Source of the DNA: Filimonas zeae
Lineage (GTDB): Bacteria > Bacteroidota > Bacteroidia > Chitinophagales > Chitinophagaceae
DNA length: 64,000 bases
Assembly (NCBI RefSeq): GCF_014641615.1
Contig: NZ_BMIB01000001.1
Location: forward strand, 1,426,769-1,490,768
Direction of reading: 5' to 3'
Each line of letters opens with the position of its first letter. The first letter of the stretch is position 1. The notes beneath the pieces are model-generated. The model was not told where the DNA came from, ran no database searches, and saw only the letters and a program-made list of their open reading frames with translations. Position numbers and translations under genes: made by a program. Positions 28,356-37,790 of this stretch are shown here, piece after piece.

Positions 28356-29729
28356 TTAATAATAGTTATTGATATTTGCTTTGGCTTTGTCGAAAGGGGT
28401 AACGCTGCTAACTATACCGTCCGGGCTTAGTTTGCGGATAATCTGGCTTTTACTGTCTACGATAAACAGGTTGCCTTTACTATCATAAGCCATGCTTTGG
28501 GGGAAGTTAAAAAGCGCGGTTTGTGCATTGCCATCTTTATAGCCTTCCCGGGCTAAGCCGCCCTTGTTAGAAGAACATGGCTCTATGGTGCTATTACCGG
28601 CCAGCGTACTCACTTTGCCATTGGCTATTTGCGTAATGCGGTGGTTGCGGTTATCAGCGTAAACAATGCCCCCCTTTTTATTAAGCAGTATAAAGCCAGG
28701 ATCAAATAATTCTGCTTTACTGGTGTCGCCTGTAACATATTCCGGGCACCATTCTCTTTTATAGGGTTTGCCGGCTACGGTGTGCCAGGTACAGTTTTTA
28801 GTATCCAGCTTTTTAACTGCACGGCTAGCGCCGCCACCGCTATAGATAATATTGTCTTCTTCATCTACTGCTATTCCGCATACGTTAAATAGTAATAAGT
28901 ACCTGCCCTCTTTGTTTTTTAAGGAAGTAACTTTTCCGTTGCTTATTTTGCGGATATAATACCAACGGTCGTTTTGATATAGTTTCTGAGGTACACCCGG
29001 TTCCATAGCCAGTTCGTCAGCCGGGGTGGTTAACTTGTTTTTGATGAGGTACCAGGCATTGTCTGCAATGTATATGTCTCCGTTTTTAGCCACGGATATG
29101 CTGGCTATTTTGTTGAATTTTGCTTCGCTCAAATCGCCATCTCCGGCGCTATTGTAATTTTTATCACCGGTGTAATATTCTATTTTGAAGCTGCCGTCAT
29201 CCTTAATATACAGCCGGTTAAGGGTACCTCCTCTGGTAACGTACATGTTGTCGTTACCGTCGATAATAATTTCCGAGGCTATAGCGCTTGTTATCCGTTG
29301 TTTAGTGCCATCAGAAAAAATTCTTATAATGCCGTCGTTATCTGCTACGTATAAATTATCCTTACTGTCTGTTGCTACAGACCAGGGCCGGTTTACGACG
29401 TGTGCTTCGGGCGCAAAGGTTTCTTTGGTAAATGGTGTTTCTGATTTGTTGCCGGAATTTCCGTTGGTAGTGGTTGTGATGGCTGCCGGGTTGCCGGTGC
29501 TGTTTTGTTCGTTTCCGGATGCTTTTTTTCCGCCTATATTATCCAGCTGTTTGTTTACTGTATTGTCTATAGGTTTACTTACAGTTTTGTCAATGGTTTT
29601 ATCCACTGCCTTATTGGCTGAGTTTTTAACGGCGTTGTTTACTTTTTCCTTCAGCTTATTAAAAAGCTGTGCCTGCAATGGGGCAATGGCAACTATGGTT
29701 GCTGCAATAAGTGAGATAAGGTGCTTCAT
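28356..29729 (-). CDS. Secreted NHL-repeat protein with basic helical linker
   Basis: This 457-residue protein has a signal peptide (LISLIAATIVAIAPLQAQ), then a Lys/Asn/Val-rich helical region with a repeated NxVDKxID-type pattern (residues 20-70), a Thr/Asn-rich linker, and an NHL-type beta-propeller: RPWSVATDSKDNLYVADNDG, ISVAKNGDIYIADN, GGIVYADNRNHRITQI, and MAYDSKGNLFIVDSKSQIIR. NHL propellers bind proteins, RNA or ligands. The ATG at 29729 begins a clear signal peptide. No operon partners; function unknown. Confidence 0.8.
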   Translation of the reverse strand: MKHLISLIAATIVAIAPLQAQLFNKLKEKVNNAVKNSANKAVDKTIDKTVSKPIDNTVNKQLDNIGGKKASGNEQNSTGNPAAITTTTNGNSGNKSETPFTKETFAPEAHVVNRPWSVATDSKDNLYVADNDGIIRIFSDGTKQRITSAIASEIIIDGNDNMYVTRGGTLNRLYIKDDGSFKIEYYTGDKNYNSAGDGDLSEAKFNKIASISVAKNGDIYIADNAWYLIKNKLTTPADELAMEPGVPQKLYQNDRWYYIRKISNGKVTSLKNKEGRYLLLFNVCGIAVDEEDNIIYSGGGASRAVKKLDTKNCTWHTVAGKPYKREWCPEYVTGDTSKAELFDPGFILLNKKGGIVYADNRNHRITQIANGKVSTLAGNSTIEPCSSNKGGLAREGYKDGNAQTALFNFPQSMAYDSKGNLFIVDSKSQIIRKLSPDGIVSSVTPFDKAKANINNYY

Positions 29730-29906
29730 TGTATTCAATAGTTTTTTGGCTAAAAACAGATACGTCAAAAATGCTACGAAAACGGATGCCGGTCAATCGT
29801 CTGAATGGATGATTTTGCCAGGGTGGGCGGAAAATGATCCTTTTGGATGATATGTAATGTATCTTTTAATCTCTACCTTTAGAATACACCATAAGTAATC
29901 CCATTA

Positions 29907-31868
29907 ATGCTACTTACCCCAAAAGCCTTCAGGCTGTATCTGCTGCTTTTGTTTTCATCTGCTGCCTGCGTAATGGCTAAAGGCCAGTCAAACGGGCCAG
30001 ATAGCCTGTTACAACAGCTGACCAAAGCCAGAGAAGATACCAATAAGGTACATACATTCTATGCCCTTTCTGATATATATGAAACGGCCGAGCCTGCCAA
30101 AGCCATTGGTTATGTACGTGAAGGGCTTGCATTGAGTAAAAAGCTGGCATTTGAAGCAGGTGTTGGCAAGGGGTACCGCAACCTGGCATATATCTATTCC
30201 TTTCAGGCGGTGTACGATTCGCTGGTGTATTATAGTCAGCTGGCATATGAGATTGCATTGAAAAATGCGGATACGCTGCGCATTGGCGTATCGCTTTTTA
30301 ATATGGGGGAGGGGTATAAGTTACAGGGCGATTATGAAAAAGGTATTGAGTATACGCTGAGAGGCGTGAATATGCTGGAGGGCAAAGGGTATACGAATTA
30401 TGAAGCCGCGTTGTATGCAGGACTGCAAAGCAGCTATCAGATGCTGAAGCAGTATGATAAGTCTGTGGAATATGCATTAAAAGCTATGGAAGCAGGGCGG
30501 AAGCTGGAAAACAAGACTTCTTTGCTTACTTCAATGGTAAACCTGGCCAACTGTTATGAGGAGATGAAGCAGATTGCCCGGTCGGAGGCGTTGTATCATG
30601 AGGCTATTCCGCTGGCACAGAAGCTGAATAACGCCAGTATAGAAGCTACCATATATGAAGGGCTGTTTGATATAGCGCTGCAACAAAAGCGCTATGCAGA
30701 TGCCGGGGAGTATGTAAATAAATCGCTGCAATTGTATACTGGTATAGATAACAGGAATGGGGTGGCTATGGCGCATTGTAATATGGCGTTGTACCATATG
30801 TGCCTGAAAAACTTTCCACAGGCCATTGCCAGCGCACGGGAAGGCTGGAGAATGGCGCAGGAGAATCAACTGCGGGATAAGGAAGGGGAGGCGGCAGCAA
30901 TACTGGGCACGGTGTATCTGGCTGCACACAATTTTGATTCTGCATTCAGATATGAGGATGTGAGCAAGCGGCTGACGGAACAGGTGTTTACAGAGGCTTT
31001 AACCCACAAGGAAGCCGAAATGCGGGTGAAGTATGAAACGGAGAAAAAGGAGGCGCAGATTCTGCAGCAGCAATCTACCCTGCAACAACGCAAAACCATG
31101 AATTATCTGCTGGCGGGTATTGCCATTACCCTGCTGGTGATTGCCACGCTGGGGTACCGCAACTTTAAGCACCGGCAAACCATTCAGCAGCAAAAGATTA
31201 ACGAACTGGAAACGGAAAAGCAGCTGGCTGCTACCGAAGCCATATTACAGGGGGAAGAGCAGGAGCGTACACGCCTTGCCAAAGACCTGCATGATGGCCT
31301 GGGGGGTATGTTAAGCGGTATTAAACATTCTTTTAGCAATATGAAAGAGAACCTGGTAATGACGCCTGAGAATGCGCAGGCATTTGAGCGGGGCATAGAT
31401 ATGCTGGACAGCAGTATTAAAGAAATGCGCCGGGTGGCGCATAATATGATGCCGGAAATATTGCTGCAATATGGCCTGAATACGGCCCTGAAAGAGTTGT
31501 GCCTGGAAATGGACCGCAGCACCCCGCTGCAGGTTACTTACCAGCCTATTGATATGGATACGGTGCAGTTTGGTCAGTCGCTTTCTGTAACGGCCTACCG
31601 GGTGGTACAGGAACTTGCCAATAACGTGCTGAAGCATGCCCATGCTACCACCTTGCTGGTGCAGGCGCAGGCTTCACGGGAGGATAATATATTACAGCTT
31701 ACCGTAGAAGACAACGGCAAAGGGCTGGATATTGCGGCGCTGGCAAAGTCGGCAGGCATGGGCTGGAAGAGCATCCGAAACAGAATAGAACTGGTACATG
31801 GAAAAATAGATGCCGGTGCAGCCCAGGGCAATGGTACCTCTGTTTTAATTGAAATACCCTTATCATGA
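29907..31868 (+). CDS. TPR-containing sensor histidine kinase
   Basis: This 653-residue kinase has a signal peptide (LYLLLLFSSAACVMAKG), a periplasmic TPR array (about residues 30-370), a coiled coil, one membrane span (NYLLAGIAITLLVIATLGY, near residue 400), a HisKA_3 domain with phospho-acceptor His in LAKDLHDGLGGML, and a HATPase_c domain with N box ELANNVLKHAHA and the glycine box DNGKGLDIAAL. Its last four bases overlap the start of the response regulator gene, so the pair are coupled in translation. The signal is unknown. Confidence 0.93.
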   Translation: MLLTPKAFRLYLLLLFSSAACVMAKGQSNGPDSLLQQLTKAREDTNKVHTFYALSDIYETAEPAKAIGYVREGLALSKKLAFEAGVGKGYRNLAYIYSFQAVYDSLVYYSQLAYEIALKNADTLRIGVSLFNMGEGYKLQGDYEKGIEYTLRGVNMLEGKGYTNYEAALYAGLQSSYQMLKQYDKSVEYALKAMEAGRKLENKTSLLTSMVNLANCYEEMKQIARSEALYHEAIPLAQKLNNASIEATIYEGLFDIALQQKRYADAGEYVNKSLQLYTGIDNRNGVAMAHCNMALYHMCLKNFPQAIASAREGWRMAQENQLRDKEGEAAAILGTVYLAAHNFDSAFRYEDVSKRLTEQVFTEALTHKEAEMRVKYETEKKEAQILQQQSTLQQRKTMNYLLAGIAITLLVIATLGYRNFKHRQTIQQQKINELETEKQLAATEAILQGEEQERTRLAKDLHDGLGGMLSGIKHSFSNMKENLVMTPENAQAFERGIDMLDSSIKEMRRVAHNMMPEILLQYGLNTALKELCLEMDRSTPLQVTYQPIDMDTVQFGQSLSVTAYRVVQELANNVLKHAHATTLLVQAQASREDNILQLTVEDNGKGLDIAALAKSAGMGWKSIRNRIELVHGKIDAGAAQGNGTSVLIEIPLS

Positions 31869-32479
31869 GCCACAAGGTTTTTATAACAGACGATCATTTT
31901 ATGATTGTGGAGGGAATACGCTCGCTGTTACAGAACGAGCCGGGTATCCACTGGATGGGGCATGCCATGGATGCGGCCTCCTGCCTGGAGTTTCTGAAAA
32001 CACAACAGCCCGATGTAATATTGATGGATATTAACCTGCCTGACCAGAAAGGCACTGCGCTTTGTAAAACCGTAAAAACGCTGTACCCCCAGGTGCAGAT
32101 ACTGGGTTTAAGTACCTATAACCAACAGCCTGTTATCCGCGATATGCTCAGTAATGGCGCCTCAGGCTATCTGTTAAAGAATGCATCTAAGGAAGAACTG
32201 ATCGATGCTATTGATATGGTAGCAGCCGGTGGCGAGTACCTGTGTATGGAAGCTGCTGAATCGCTCAAAAACAAAGTAGCTGCAAAACCCATCATCACCA
32301 AACGGGAGCGGGAAATATTACACCTGATATGTGACGGACTTACCAACCCGGAAATTGCAGAAAAGCTTTTTATAAGCCTGCCTACGGCCAATACACACCG
32401 CAAAAGCCTGCTGGCTAAGTTTGGCGCCAAAAACGTTGCATCGCTGGTGAAAATGGCGGTGGAAGGAGGGCTTGTATGA
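31865..32479 (+). CDS. LuxR/NarL-type response regulator
   Basis: This 204-residue regulator has a receiver domain (acidic pair in VFITDDHF, phospho-Asp in VILMDINLPDQKG, Lys in SGYLLKNASKEE) and a C-terminal HTH (ITKREREILHLICDGLTNPE, IAEKLFISLPTANTHR). It is the partner of the TPR histidine kinase encoded upstream with an ATGA overlap, and overlaps the downstream dehydrogenase start by four bases. Confidence 0.95.
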   Translation: MSHKVFITDDHFMIVEGIRSLLQNEPGIHWMGHAMDAASCLEFLKTQQPDVILMDINLPDQKGTALCKTVKTLYPQVQILGLSTYNQQPVIRDMLSNGASGYLLKNASKEELIDAIDMVAAGGEYLCMEAAESLKNKVAAKPIITKREREILHLICDGLTNPEIAEKLFISLPTANTHRKSLLAKFGAKNVASLVKMAVEGGLV

Positions 32480-33228
32480 AAAATGCATTGGTTATAGGTG
32501 GTTTAAGTGGCATTGGTAAGGGAATGGCAAATGCCCTTGCCAGCTATTACGACAATGTTTTTATAGCCGATATACGGGTACAGCCGCAGGATGTTACTGA
32601 CCGGCTGTTGTATGTAGATGCGCTGGATGTAACAGCGGTAACAGCGCTGCGGTTGCAGCTTTCAACAATCATTTCACATATAGATGCGCTGGTTATTACT
32701 ATTGGCGTTATTGACGAAGGATGTGTAACGCAGGTGCCTCCGGAGAAATGGGAATGGATGTTAAAATCTAACCTGTTGGGTTCTGTTCTGTTGGTAGATG
32801 CCTTTTTACCCATGCTTACAGCCGGCACAGAAGCCCGGATTATGCTTACCGGCTCAGGCTGCGGATGGGGCAGGGTACAGGCGGCAGCGGGGCTGGGACT
32901 GTATACGGTTACCAAACATGCCATGAACGGTTATTATAAAGCGCTGAAAGCAGAGCTGGCGCCACAGCATATACAGGTTAGTTTACTGGTACCTTCTGCT
33001 GTTAAAGGTAATTTAGCTATCCACTCCGCAGCTTTTCGCACTTCCCGTTTGGGTGAGCCTTATGCCGATAATAAGGGGCAACAGCCTGCCGGCCGTGTGC
33101 TGGCAGATGCCGATGAGGCAGGGCGCGCATTTGTAGCAGACTTTGTGGCAGGTAAAGCCATCATTACCAATAACGCAGAGCAGCTACGCAGCAAAGGCAT
33201 GGAAGACCTGGAAGATGTATCGTTTTAA
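32476..33228 (+). CDS. Short-chain dehydrogenase/reductase
   Basis: This 250-residue SDR has the NAD(P)-binding GGLSGIGKGMA motif at residues 8-18 and the active-site YTVTKHA (Tyr and Lys of YxxxK) near residue 152, with the preceding catalytic Ser probably in MLTGSGCGWG. Its ATG lies within the last codons of the response regulator gene (ATGA overlap), so it is translated with the kinase/regulator pair. The substrate is unknown. Confidence 0.88.
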   Translation: MKNALVIGGLSGIGKGMANALASYYDNVFIADIRVQPQDVTDRLLYVDALDVTAVTALRLQLSTIISHIDALVITIGVIDEGCVTQVPPEKWEWMLKSNLLGSVLLVDAFLPMLTAGTEARIMLTGSGCGWGRVQAAAGLGLYTVTKHAMNGYYKALKAELAPQHIQVSLLVPSAVKGNLAIHSAAFRTSRLGEPYADNKGQQPAGRVLADADEAGRAFVADFVAGKAIITNNAEQLRSKGMEDLEDVSF

Positions 33229-33339
33229 CCTTTTTGCCTACTAATTGCGACCTATTCGGGCATGGATTGCTGTTTCTGTAATTTGCCGGGGAGGTGAAAA
33301 AGCAGAACTTGGTTACTTACCAAATCTGCTGCGTTGCTT

Positions 33340-34077
33340 ATGGCTGTTGACATTGCTGATACCATTGCCCGTGTAAGGCTTACGGAATATAATTATAGTG
33401 TAGATATTGTAAGGCTGGCGGGGAATGAAGAGAACGTTTGTGTAAGGTTGCTGGATGATGAACAGGGTTCGGTTACTTTTATAGATCTGATGCCGGGTGC
33501 TTATGGCACTTCGTGGCAGTTACAATGTTACATGCCCAAACGAACATTGTATAAGGGCTCTTTGCTGGAGCTGTATCTGGACAATAACATTCTTCTTGAA
33601 AAAACATTTATTACCGGTGGCGCCCGTATAGGAAAGCTATGGCTGTCTATAGTGGGTTTGTCTGACGATGAGGTGGCGCTGCTTTCTAAAACAGGTATTA
33701 AGCAGGTGGTTGTGAAAGATGACGCGCGACAGTTTTATCGCCGCTTTACATTCAGTAATCAACCTCAGCAACATTACGAAACCGCTGCACAGGGGGCGGA
33801 GTTACTTAAAACAGCTGTGAGGAAGGTAGTGGAAGAGAGCAGAAAGCAGGCGGCCAATCCGCAGCCACGTTTTGCACCGGAATTACTGCCGGTTGTTTTT
33901 CCTACTGTAAACGTGGCCCCAGCTGTGTCATTTTCATATCCTGATGCGGTAACAGAAGATCAGCCGCTGTTGAACGGAAAAGGCAATACCAGGTTACAGT
34001 CAGGGTTGATTGTAGTTCTGCTGGTGGTATTGATTTTTATCATTATTGTACTGGTAAAGGGTCGGGTATGGCTGTAA
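33340..34077 (+). CDS. Tail-anchored membrane protein of unknown function
   Basis: No family is recognised. The 245-residue product has a mixed alpha/beta N-terminal region (MAVDIADTIARVRLTEYNYS; RLLDDEQGSVTFIDLMPGAY), a Gln/Ala-rich helical middle, a Pro-rich stretch near residue 180, and one C-terminal membrane span (SGLIVVLLVVLIFIIIVLV) followed by KGRVWL, suggesting a tail anchor with most of the protein in the cytosol. There is no signal peptide. The ATG at 33340 is preferred over TTG at 33334. It is monocistronic, 111 bases after the SDR gene. Confidence 0.6.
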   Translation: MAVDIADTIARVRLTEYNYSVDIVRLAGNEENVCVRLLDDEQGSVTFIDLMPGAYGTSWQLQCYMPKRTLYKGSLLELYLDNNILLEKTFITGGARIGKLWLSIVGLSDDEVALLSKTGIKQVVVKDDARQFYRRFTFSNQPQQHYETAAQGAELLKTAVRKVVEESRKQAANPQPRFAPELLPVVFPTVNVAPAVSFSYPDAVTEDQPLLNGKGNTRLQSGLIVVLLVVLIFIIIVLVKGRVWL

Positions 34078-34305
34078 AGTGTTAGCGTGCTGGCGTGCCC
34101 CAGGCATCTGCCGCGAGGCCGTTAATACAGGGAAGCTGTTTAATGGTTATTCCCGTGCAGGGAAAGTGCAGTTTTAAAATGGGATTATATAGAATGACGT
34201 TTGTTATATAAGTTGCTCATAATGAATATAAGCATGAGTGGCACGAGAGTTGAATGAATGCTAACGTCCGTTATTTACTCCGAAAGAGAACTGTAACACG
34301 TTACG
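34078..34305. other. Gene-poor interval, possible leader or small RNA
   Basis: No convincing gene is seen. The stretch includes a weak GGGAA/TTCCC hairpin near 34130-34154 and short open frames near 34222-34290 that do not look like protein. It leads directly into a strong plus-strand terminator, 230 bases past the stop of the preceding gene, so it is either a long 3' untranslated region or a separate short transcript. Confidence 0.35.
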
Positions 34306-34337
34306 AATGGCCGGAAGCTGAACCGGCCATTTTTTTT
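34306..34337 (+). terminator. Strong intrinsic terminator
   Basis: Arms AATGGCCGG (34306-34314) and CCGGCCATT (34323-34331) form a perfect 9-bp stem with an 8-base loop followed by seven T on the plus strand. It could also help stop the convergent minus-strand operon. Confidence 0.85.
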
Positions 34338-34410
34338 GCCCTTAAGGCTGGTATAAATGCTAAACATTCTTTCGTTAGGATGGTAATGCCGGGGTTGGCT
34401 GTACTGGTTT

Positions 34411-34893
34411 TCAAGGGTGATCTCTGCCAACAAACCGTCCTTTACCCAGCAAAAAATCAATAGCCTTTACTACATTCCTTTCCACACTGGCTTCTGTTTT
34501 AAGGTTGGCAATATAACGTACTATTTCCAGCTGCAGCGATGGTCGTAACTGCTCAAAAACTGCTTTAGCGGCTTTGTTTTTCGCCAGCGCTGCCACCCAC
34601 TTTGCATGCGGGGTAATAGATCTGTCAGACGGATCAAATTCAATACTTACCTTAATACGCGTGCCCACTTTCTCCGGCGAACGTGTAAGCATTTTGGTAT
34701 TTACATACAACCGCCATTGGCCGCGGAACCTTACCAGTGTTTGTTGATAAGGCACTTCATTTACGGTACCCTGAATGGGTATTTTGCCTTTATCCTTACC
34801 AGCTTGTTTAAAAACGGCAGACAAGATGCGTTCCGGTACTTCTACATACGGATTGATGTCAATAATTTTTAATTCAGCCTGAAAGGTGTGCAT
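34411..34893 (-). CDS. DUF1905 / YdeI (OmdA-like) protein
   Basis: This 160-residue cytosolic protein has an N-terminal DUF1905 domain (FQAELKIIDINPYVEVPERI; QTLVRFRGQWRLYVNTKML; VGTRIKVSIEFDPSDR) and a C-terminal YdeI/OmpD-associated helical segment (SLQLEIVRYIANLKTEASVE, then AIDFLLGKGRF). The family is linked to bacteriocin or peptide tolerance in some bacteria, without a known mechanism. Its first 20 bases overlap the end of the histidine kinase gene, so it is the last gene of that operon. Confidence 0.82.
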   Translation of the reverse strand: MHTFQAELKIIDINPYVEVPERILSAVFKQAGKDKGKIPIQGTVNEVPYQQTLVRFRGQWRLYVNTKMLTRSPEKVGTRIKVSIEFDPSDRSITPHAKWVAALAKNKAAKAVFEQLRPSLQLEIVRYIANLKTEASVERNVVKAIDFLLGKGRFVGRDHP

Positions 34894-36214
34894 GGGTAAT
34901 AAAGATAGGTAAAAACGTTGCGCTAATGGTAGTGCCCGTACCGGGTACGGAGTCTATATGCAAAGAAACGGCGTGATAATCTGCAATGCTTTTAACAATG
35001 GATAAACCTAAGCCGTACCCTTCTTCTGTGGTGTGCTTTTTCTGAAATCGGTTGAAGAGGGTGGCTATGTCGGCTGCTTCTATACCAATGCCTGTATCTT
35101 TTATAAAAACGGTATAGCTACCGTTGGTATGCAGTGCATCGCTGATATGAATGGTGCCGTTGTTTTTATTGTACCGGATGGCATTGTTTATCAGATTATA
35201 GAATAGCTGAAAAAGCAGGTCGTGGTTTACGTTGATGATGGTAACAGATGGTTGCAGTGCAACAGATAACTGAATGTTTCGCTGTTCCATACGGTGTAAC
35301 AGTTCCTCTGTTATTTCAGCCATCATTTGCTGCGGCTGCATACAATCCTGTTTTGCATATTGCGCGTTCTCAATTCTTGATATCAGCAGCAGCGAATGAA
35401 CAATCTTTTTTAAACGGTTCAGGGTTTTCATCATCTCCGCAATCTTACCCAATGCAGCTTCATCCAGATTGTTCAGCAGCAGCAGATTTTCCATTTTGGT
35501 TTGCAGAATGCTGATGGGCGTCATCAGTTCGTGCGATGCATTGGAGGTAAAGGCTCTTTCCCGGTCAAAGTCTTCCTTAATCCTTGTCATCAGGCTTATC
35601 AGTGTAGCATCCAGATGCTGAAAGTCATCGGTAGTGGTATGTATAGGAGCGGGTGCATCTTTGAAAGGGAATACCGGATTAATCAGCTTGGTTTGTATAA
35701 TCGTTTGCAGGGGTTTCAGCAGAATGCGTGTTAACGATAATTCAATCAGCAGCGTAAGCATTATCAGCATGCCCAGTACATAAAATGCTATTTTCTGCAG
35801 CGGACCGTTATATTGACTGATGGAGGTAATAGATCGGCCTATTTCCAGTTCGTACAAATGATTGTTGTATTCAAATGCCTGGTTGAGTATGCGGTACTGC
35901 ACCGTATCGCCCTCAATAATACGCGGAGCGGTTTGAATGGTATCGGCGGTATAAATATGTTTCGCTTTTTCCAGCGAAATGTATTCATCTTTCAGCAGTG
36001 TGTAGCTTCCGTAAGTGGAGTCGCCCTGCAGGTAATAATCAATACCATTGTTTTTGATATTACTCATTACCTTTCTGGCCTGTAGTTTCAGCAGGTTATT
36101 GGTGCTTTGAAAAGCCACCCGGTTAATTAAAAAAGGCAGCAAAGCAATAAACAGCACCACTGTTGCCAGTTTTGACAAGGTAGAGGTGAGGGTTATTTTG
36201 GTAAGTAGCTTCAC
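34874..36214 (-). CDS. Sensor histidine kinase (HisKA type)
   Basis: This 446-residue kinase has two membrane spans (LATVVLFIALLPFLI; FYVLGMLIMLTLLIELSL) flanking a periplasmic sensor region of about 110 residues, a linker, HisKA with phospho-acceptor His in SNASHELMTPISIL, and HATPase_c with N box LFYNLINNAIRYNKNNG and glycine boxes DTGIGIEAADI and GYGLGLSIVKSI. It follows its OmpR-type regulator by 2 bases. Upstream are secreted and barrel proteins of the same operon, so an envelope signal is likely (inference). Confidence 0.95.
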   Translation of the reverse strand: MKLLTKITLTSTLSKLATVVLFIALLPFLINRVAFQSTNNLLKLQARKVMSNIKNNGIDYYLQGDSTYGSYTLLKDEYISLEKAKHIYTADTIQTAPRIIEGDTVQYRILNQAFEYNNHLYELEIGRSITSISQYNGPLQKIAFYVLGMLIMLTLLIELSLTRILLKPLQTIIQTKLINPVFPFKDAPAPIHTTTDDFQHLDATLISLMTRIKEDFDRERAFTSNASHELMTPISILQTKMENLLLLNNLDEAALGKIAEMMKTLNRLKKIVHSLLLISRIENAQYAKQDCMQPQQMMAEITEELLHRMEQRNIQLSVALQPSVTIINVNHDLLFQLFYNLINNAIRYNKNNGTIHISDALHTNGSYTVFIKDTGIGIEAADIATLFNRFQKKHTTEEGYGLGLSIVKSIADYHAVSLHIDSVPGTGTTISATFLPIFITHAHLSG

Positions 36215-36216
36215 CG

Positions 36217-36891
36217 TTACAGGTTTATTTTATATCCGATGCCTCTTATCGTTTGCAGCCAGTCCGCCGGCGCATAGGCGGTCATTTTCTTGCGGATGTT
36301 TTTAATATGTACGTCTATGTAATTGGAATCATAATCATCGTCTGAAAGGCCGCCCCAGATATGCTCACTTAACTGCATGCGTGTAAGCGGGCGGTTTTTA
36401 TTCAGTAATAAGTAGCTCAACAGATCAAACTCTTTTTTCGACAGGCCCACATCAGTATTGCCATACAGTGCCGTTCTGTTACTTAAATTAATCGTAAAAT
36501 CGCCCAGTAATACCAGGTTGTCTTTCAAACCTGATTTTCTTCTGCTGATGGCCTGCATACGCGATTGCAGTTCCAGCAGCGAGAAGGGCTTAGGCAGATA
36601 ATCATCTGCGCCCAGGTCCAGACCTTTTATTCTGTCTTCCAGTTTGCCACGGGCAGTAAGTATGATATACGAGGCTTCCCTGCATATTTTTTTGGCTTCT
36701 TCCAGCACCATTAGGCCGTCCATATCGGGCAGGCCCAGGTCCAGTAATATAAAGTCGTAGGGGCCCTGTTCCATTTGCTGTCTTGCCTGTCGGGCTGTAA
36801 AAGCCAGGTCGCATAGGTATCCTGCTTTCAGCAGAAAATCCTCCATTTCCAGTGCCATGCCCCGTTCATCTTCAATAATTAATACTTTCAT
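36217..36891 (-). CDS. OmpR/PhoB-family response regulator
   Basis: This 224-residue regulator has a receiver (acidic residues in LIIEDERGM, phospho-Asp in FILLDLGLPDMDG, Lys in DDYLPKPFSLLEL) and a winged-helix DNA-binding domain (LSKKEFDLLSYLLLNKNRPL, then VDVHIKNIRKKM and IRGIGYKI). It lies 2 bases upstream of its kinase gene and 5 bases after the barrel-protein gene. Confidence 0.95.
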   Translation of the reverse strand: MKVLIIEDERGMALEMEDFLLKAGYLCDLAFTARQARQQMEQGPYDFILLDLGLPDMDGLMVLEEAKKICREASYIILTARGKLEDRIKGLDLGADDYLPKPFSLLELQSRMQAISRRKSGLKDNLVLLGDFTINLSNRTALYGNTDVGLSKKEFDLLSYLLLNKNRPLTRMQLSEHIWGGLSDDDYDSNYIDVHIKNIRKKMTAYAPADWLQTIRGIGYKINL

Positions 36892-36896
36892 AGCTG

Positions 36897-37778
36897 TTAA
36901 AACTGGTAGTAAAAACTGGCTGTGTAGAACGAGTTAAGTTTTCCGGGTGCTGATTGTACTTTCTGCCCCAGCAGAGAAAGCTGGCAGGCAAACTCAACCA
37001 GGTAGCTGGCTCTGTTATAAGCCAGCGGCAGTTTGAGATTGTAAGACAGCAGATCGAAACTGGTGACTGTTTGGGTAGTGGTAGTGCTGGTGGTAGAACC
37101 TGAACTGCCTCCGCCCAGTAAAGAAGGCAGAATGCCCAATACACTGTCCCGGATTGTTTTTTCCTCTGTATAGTAGTTGTAAAAGCGTTGGGTGCCGGCG
37201 GTTACATCTATTACCGGTGTAAGGGTGATAATATCTTTAGAGGTGATGCTGAACAGATTCAGTTGCTTGCTGATGCCCAGGGTGGTAAACACATCGTTGG
37301 TTTTGCCAAATGCATAATCCACCCCGAGGCTGGTGGTTAACCAACTGCTGTGGCTGAGTGTGAGGCTGGTGTTATGCGGATTGGCTGCCTGTATAAAGGG
37401 CGATAGTTTAGGAAAGAAAGTATAGCTGTAACTGATATCAGCCGTAAGACGTTTGCTGAGTGTAAAGGCAAAGCCGGCACCTGCGTTGTAAGCAGATACA
37501 AAGTGTGCGCTATCGTTCAGCAGCCGGTAGGCTACACCATTGAGGTAAAAGCCTGAACGATGTTTGTAGGAGGCTGCCGTGGCTATATAAGCCATTTTTT
37601 CGTCAGATTTCAGGCCATAATAGTTGGCATTATTGGCATATACGGCACCTATGGTAAAAGTAGATTTTTCGCGGGCGGCGGTGCTGTCGTTGTTCTGCTG
37701 TGCGGTGCTATCTGTTTGTGTTTGTGCACCGGATGTAATGCAGTACAGTAAAAGGGGCAGCAGGATTAATTGTTTCAT
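36897..37778 (-). CDS. Putative outer-membrane beta-barrel protein
   Basis: This 293-residue protein has a signal peptide (LILLPLLLYCITSGAQ), a short Gln/Asn/Ser-rich segment and then alternating strands (FTIGAVYANNANYYGL; GFYLNGVAYRLLNDS; LTADISYSYTFFP; LTTSLGVDYAFGK) ending with an aromatic tail (FYTASFYYQF), as expected for insertion into the outer membrane. A Ser/Gly/Thr-rich loop lies near residue 225. No named family is recognised. It sits between the low-complexity secreted proteins and the two-component genes. Confidence 0.7.
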   Translation of the reverse strand: MKQLILLPLLLYCITSGAQTQTDSTAQQNNDSTAAREKSTFTIGAVYANNANYYGLKSDEKMAYIATAASYKHRSGFYLNGVAYRLLNDSAHFVSAYNAGAGFAFTLSKRLTADISYSYTFFPKLSPFIQAANPHNTSLTLSHSSWLTTSLGVDYAFGKTNDVFTTLGISKQLNLFSITSKDIITLTPVIDVTAGTQRFYNYYTEEKTIRDSVLGILPSLLGGGSSGSTTSTTTTQTVTSFDLLSYNLKLPLAYNRASYLVEFACQLSLLGQKVQSAPGKLNSFYTASFYYQF

Positions 37779-37790
37779 GATGGGGTGGAT

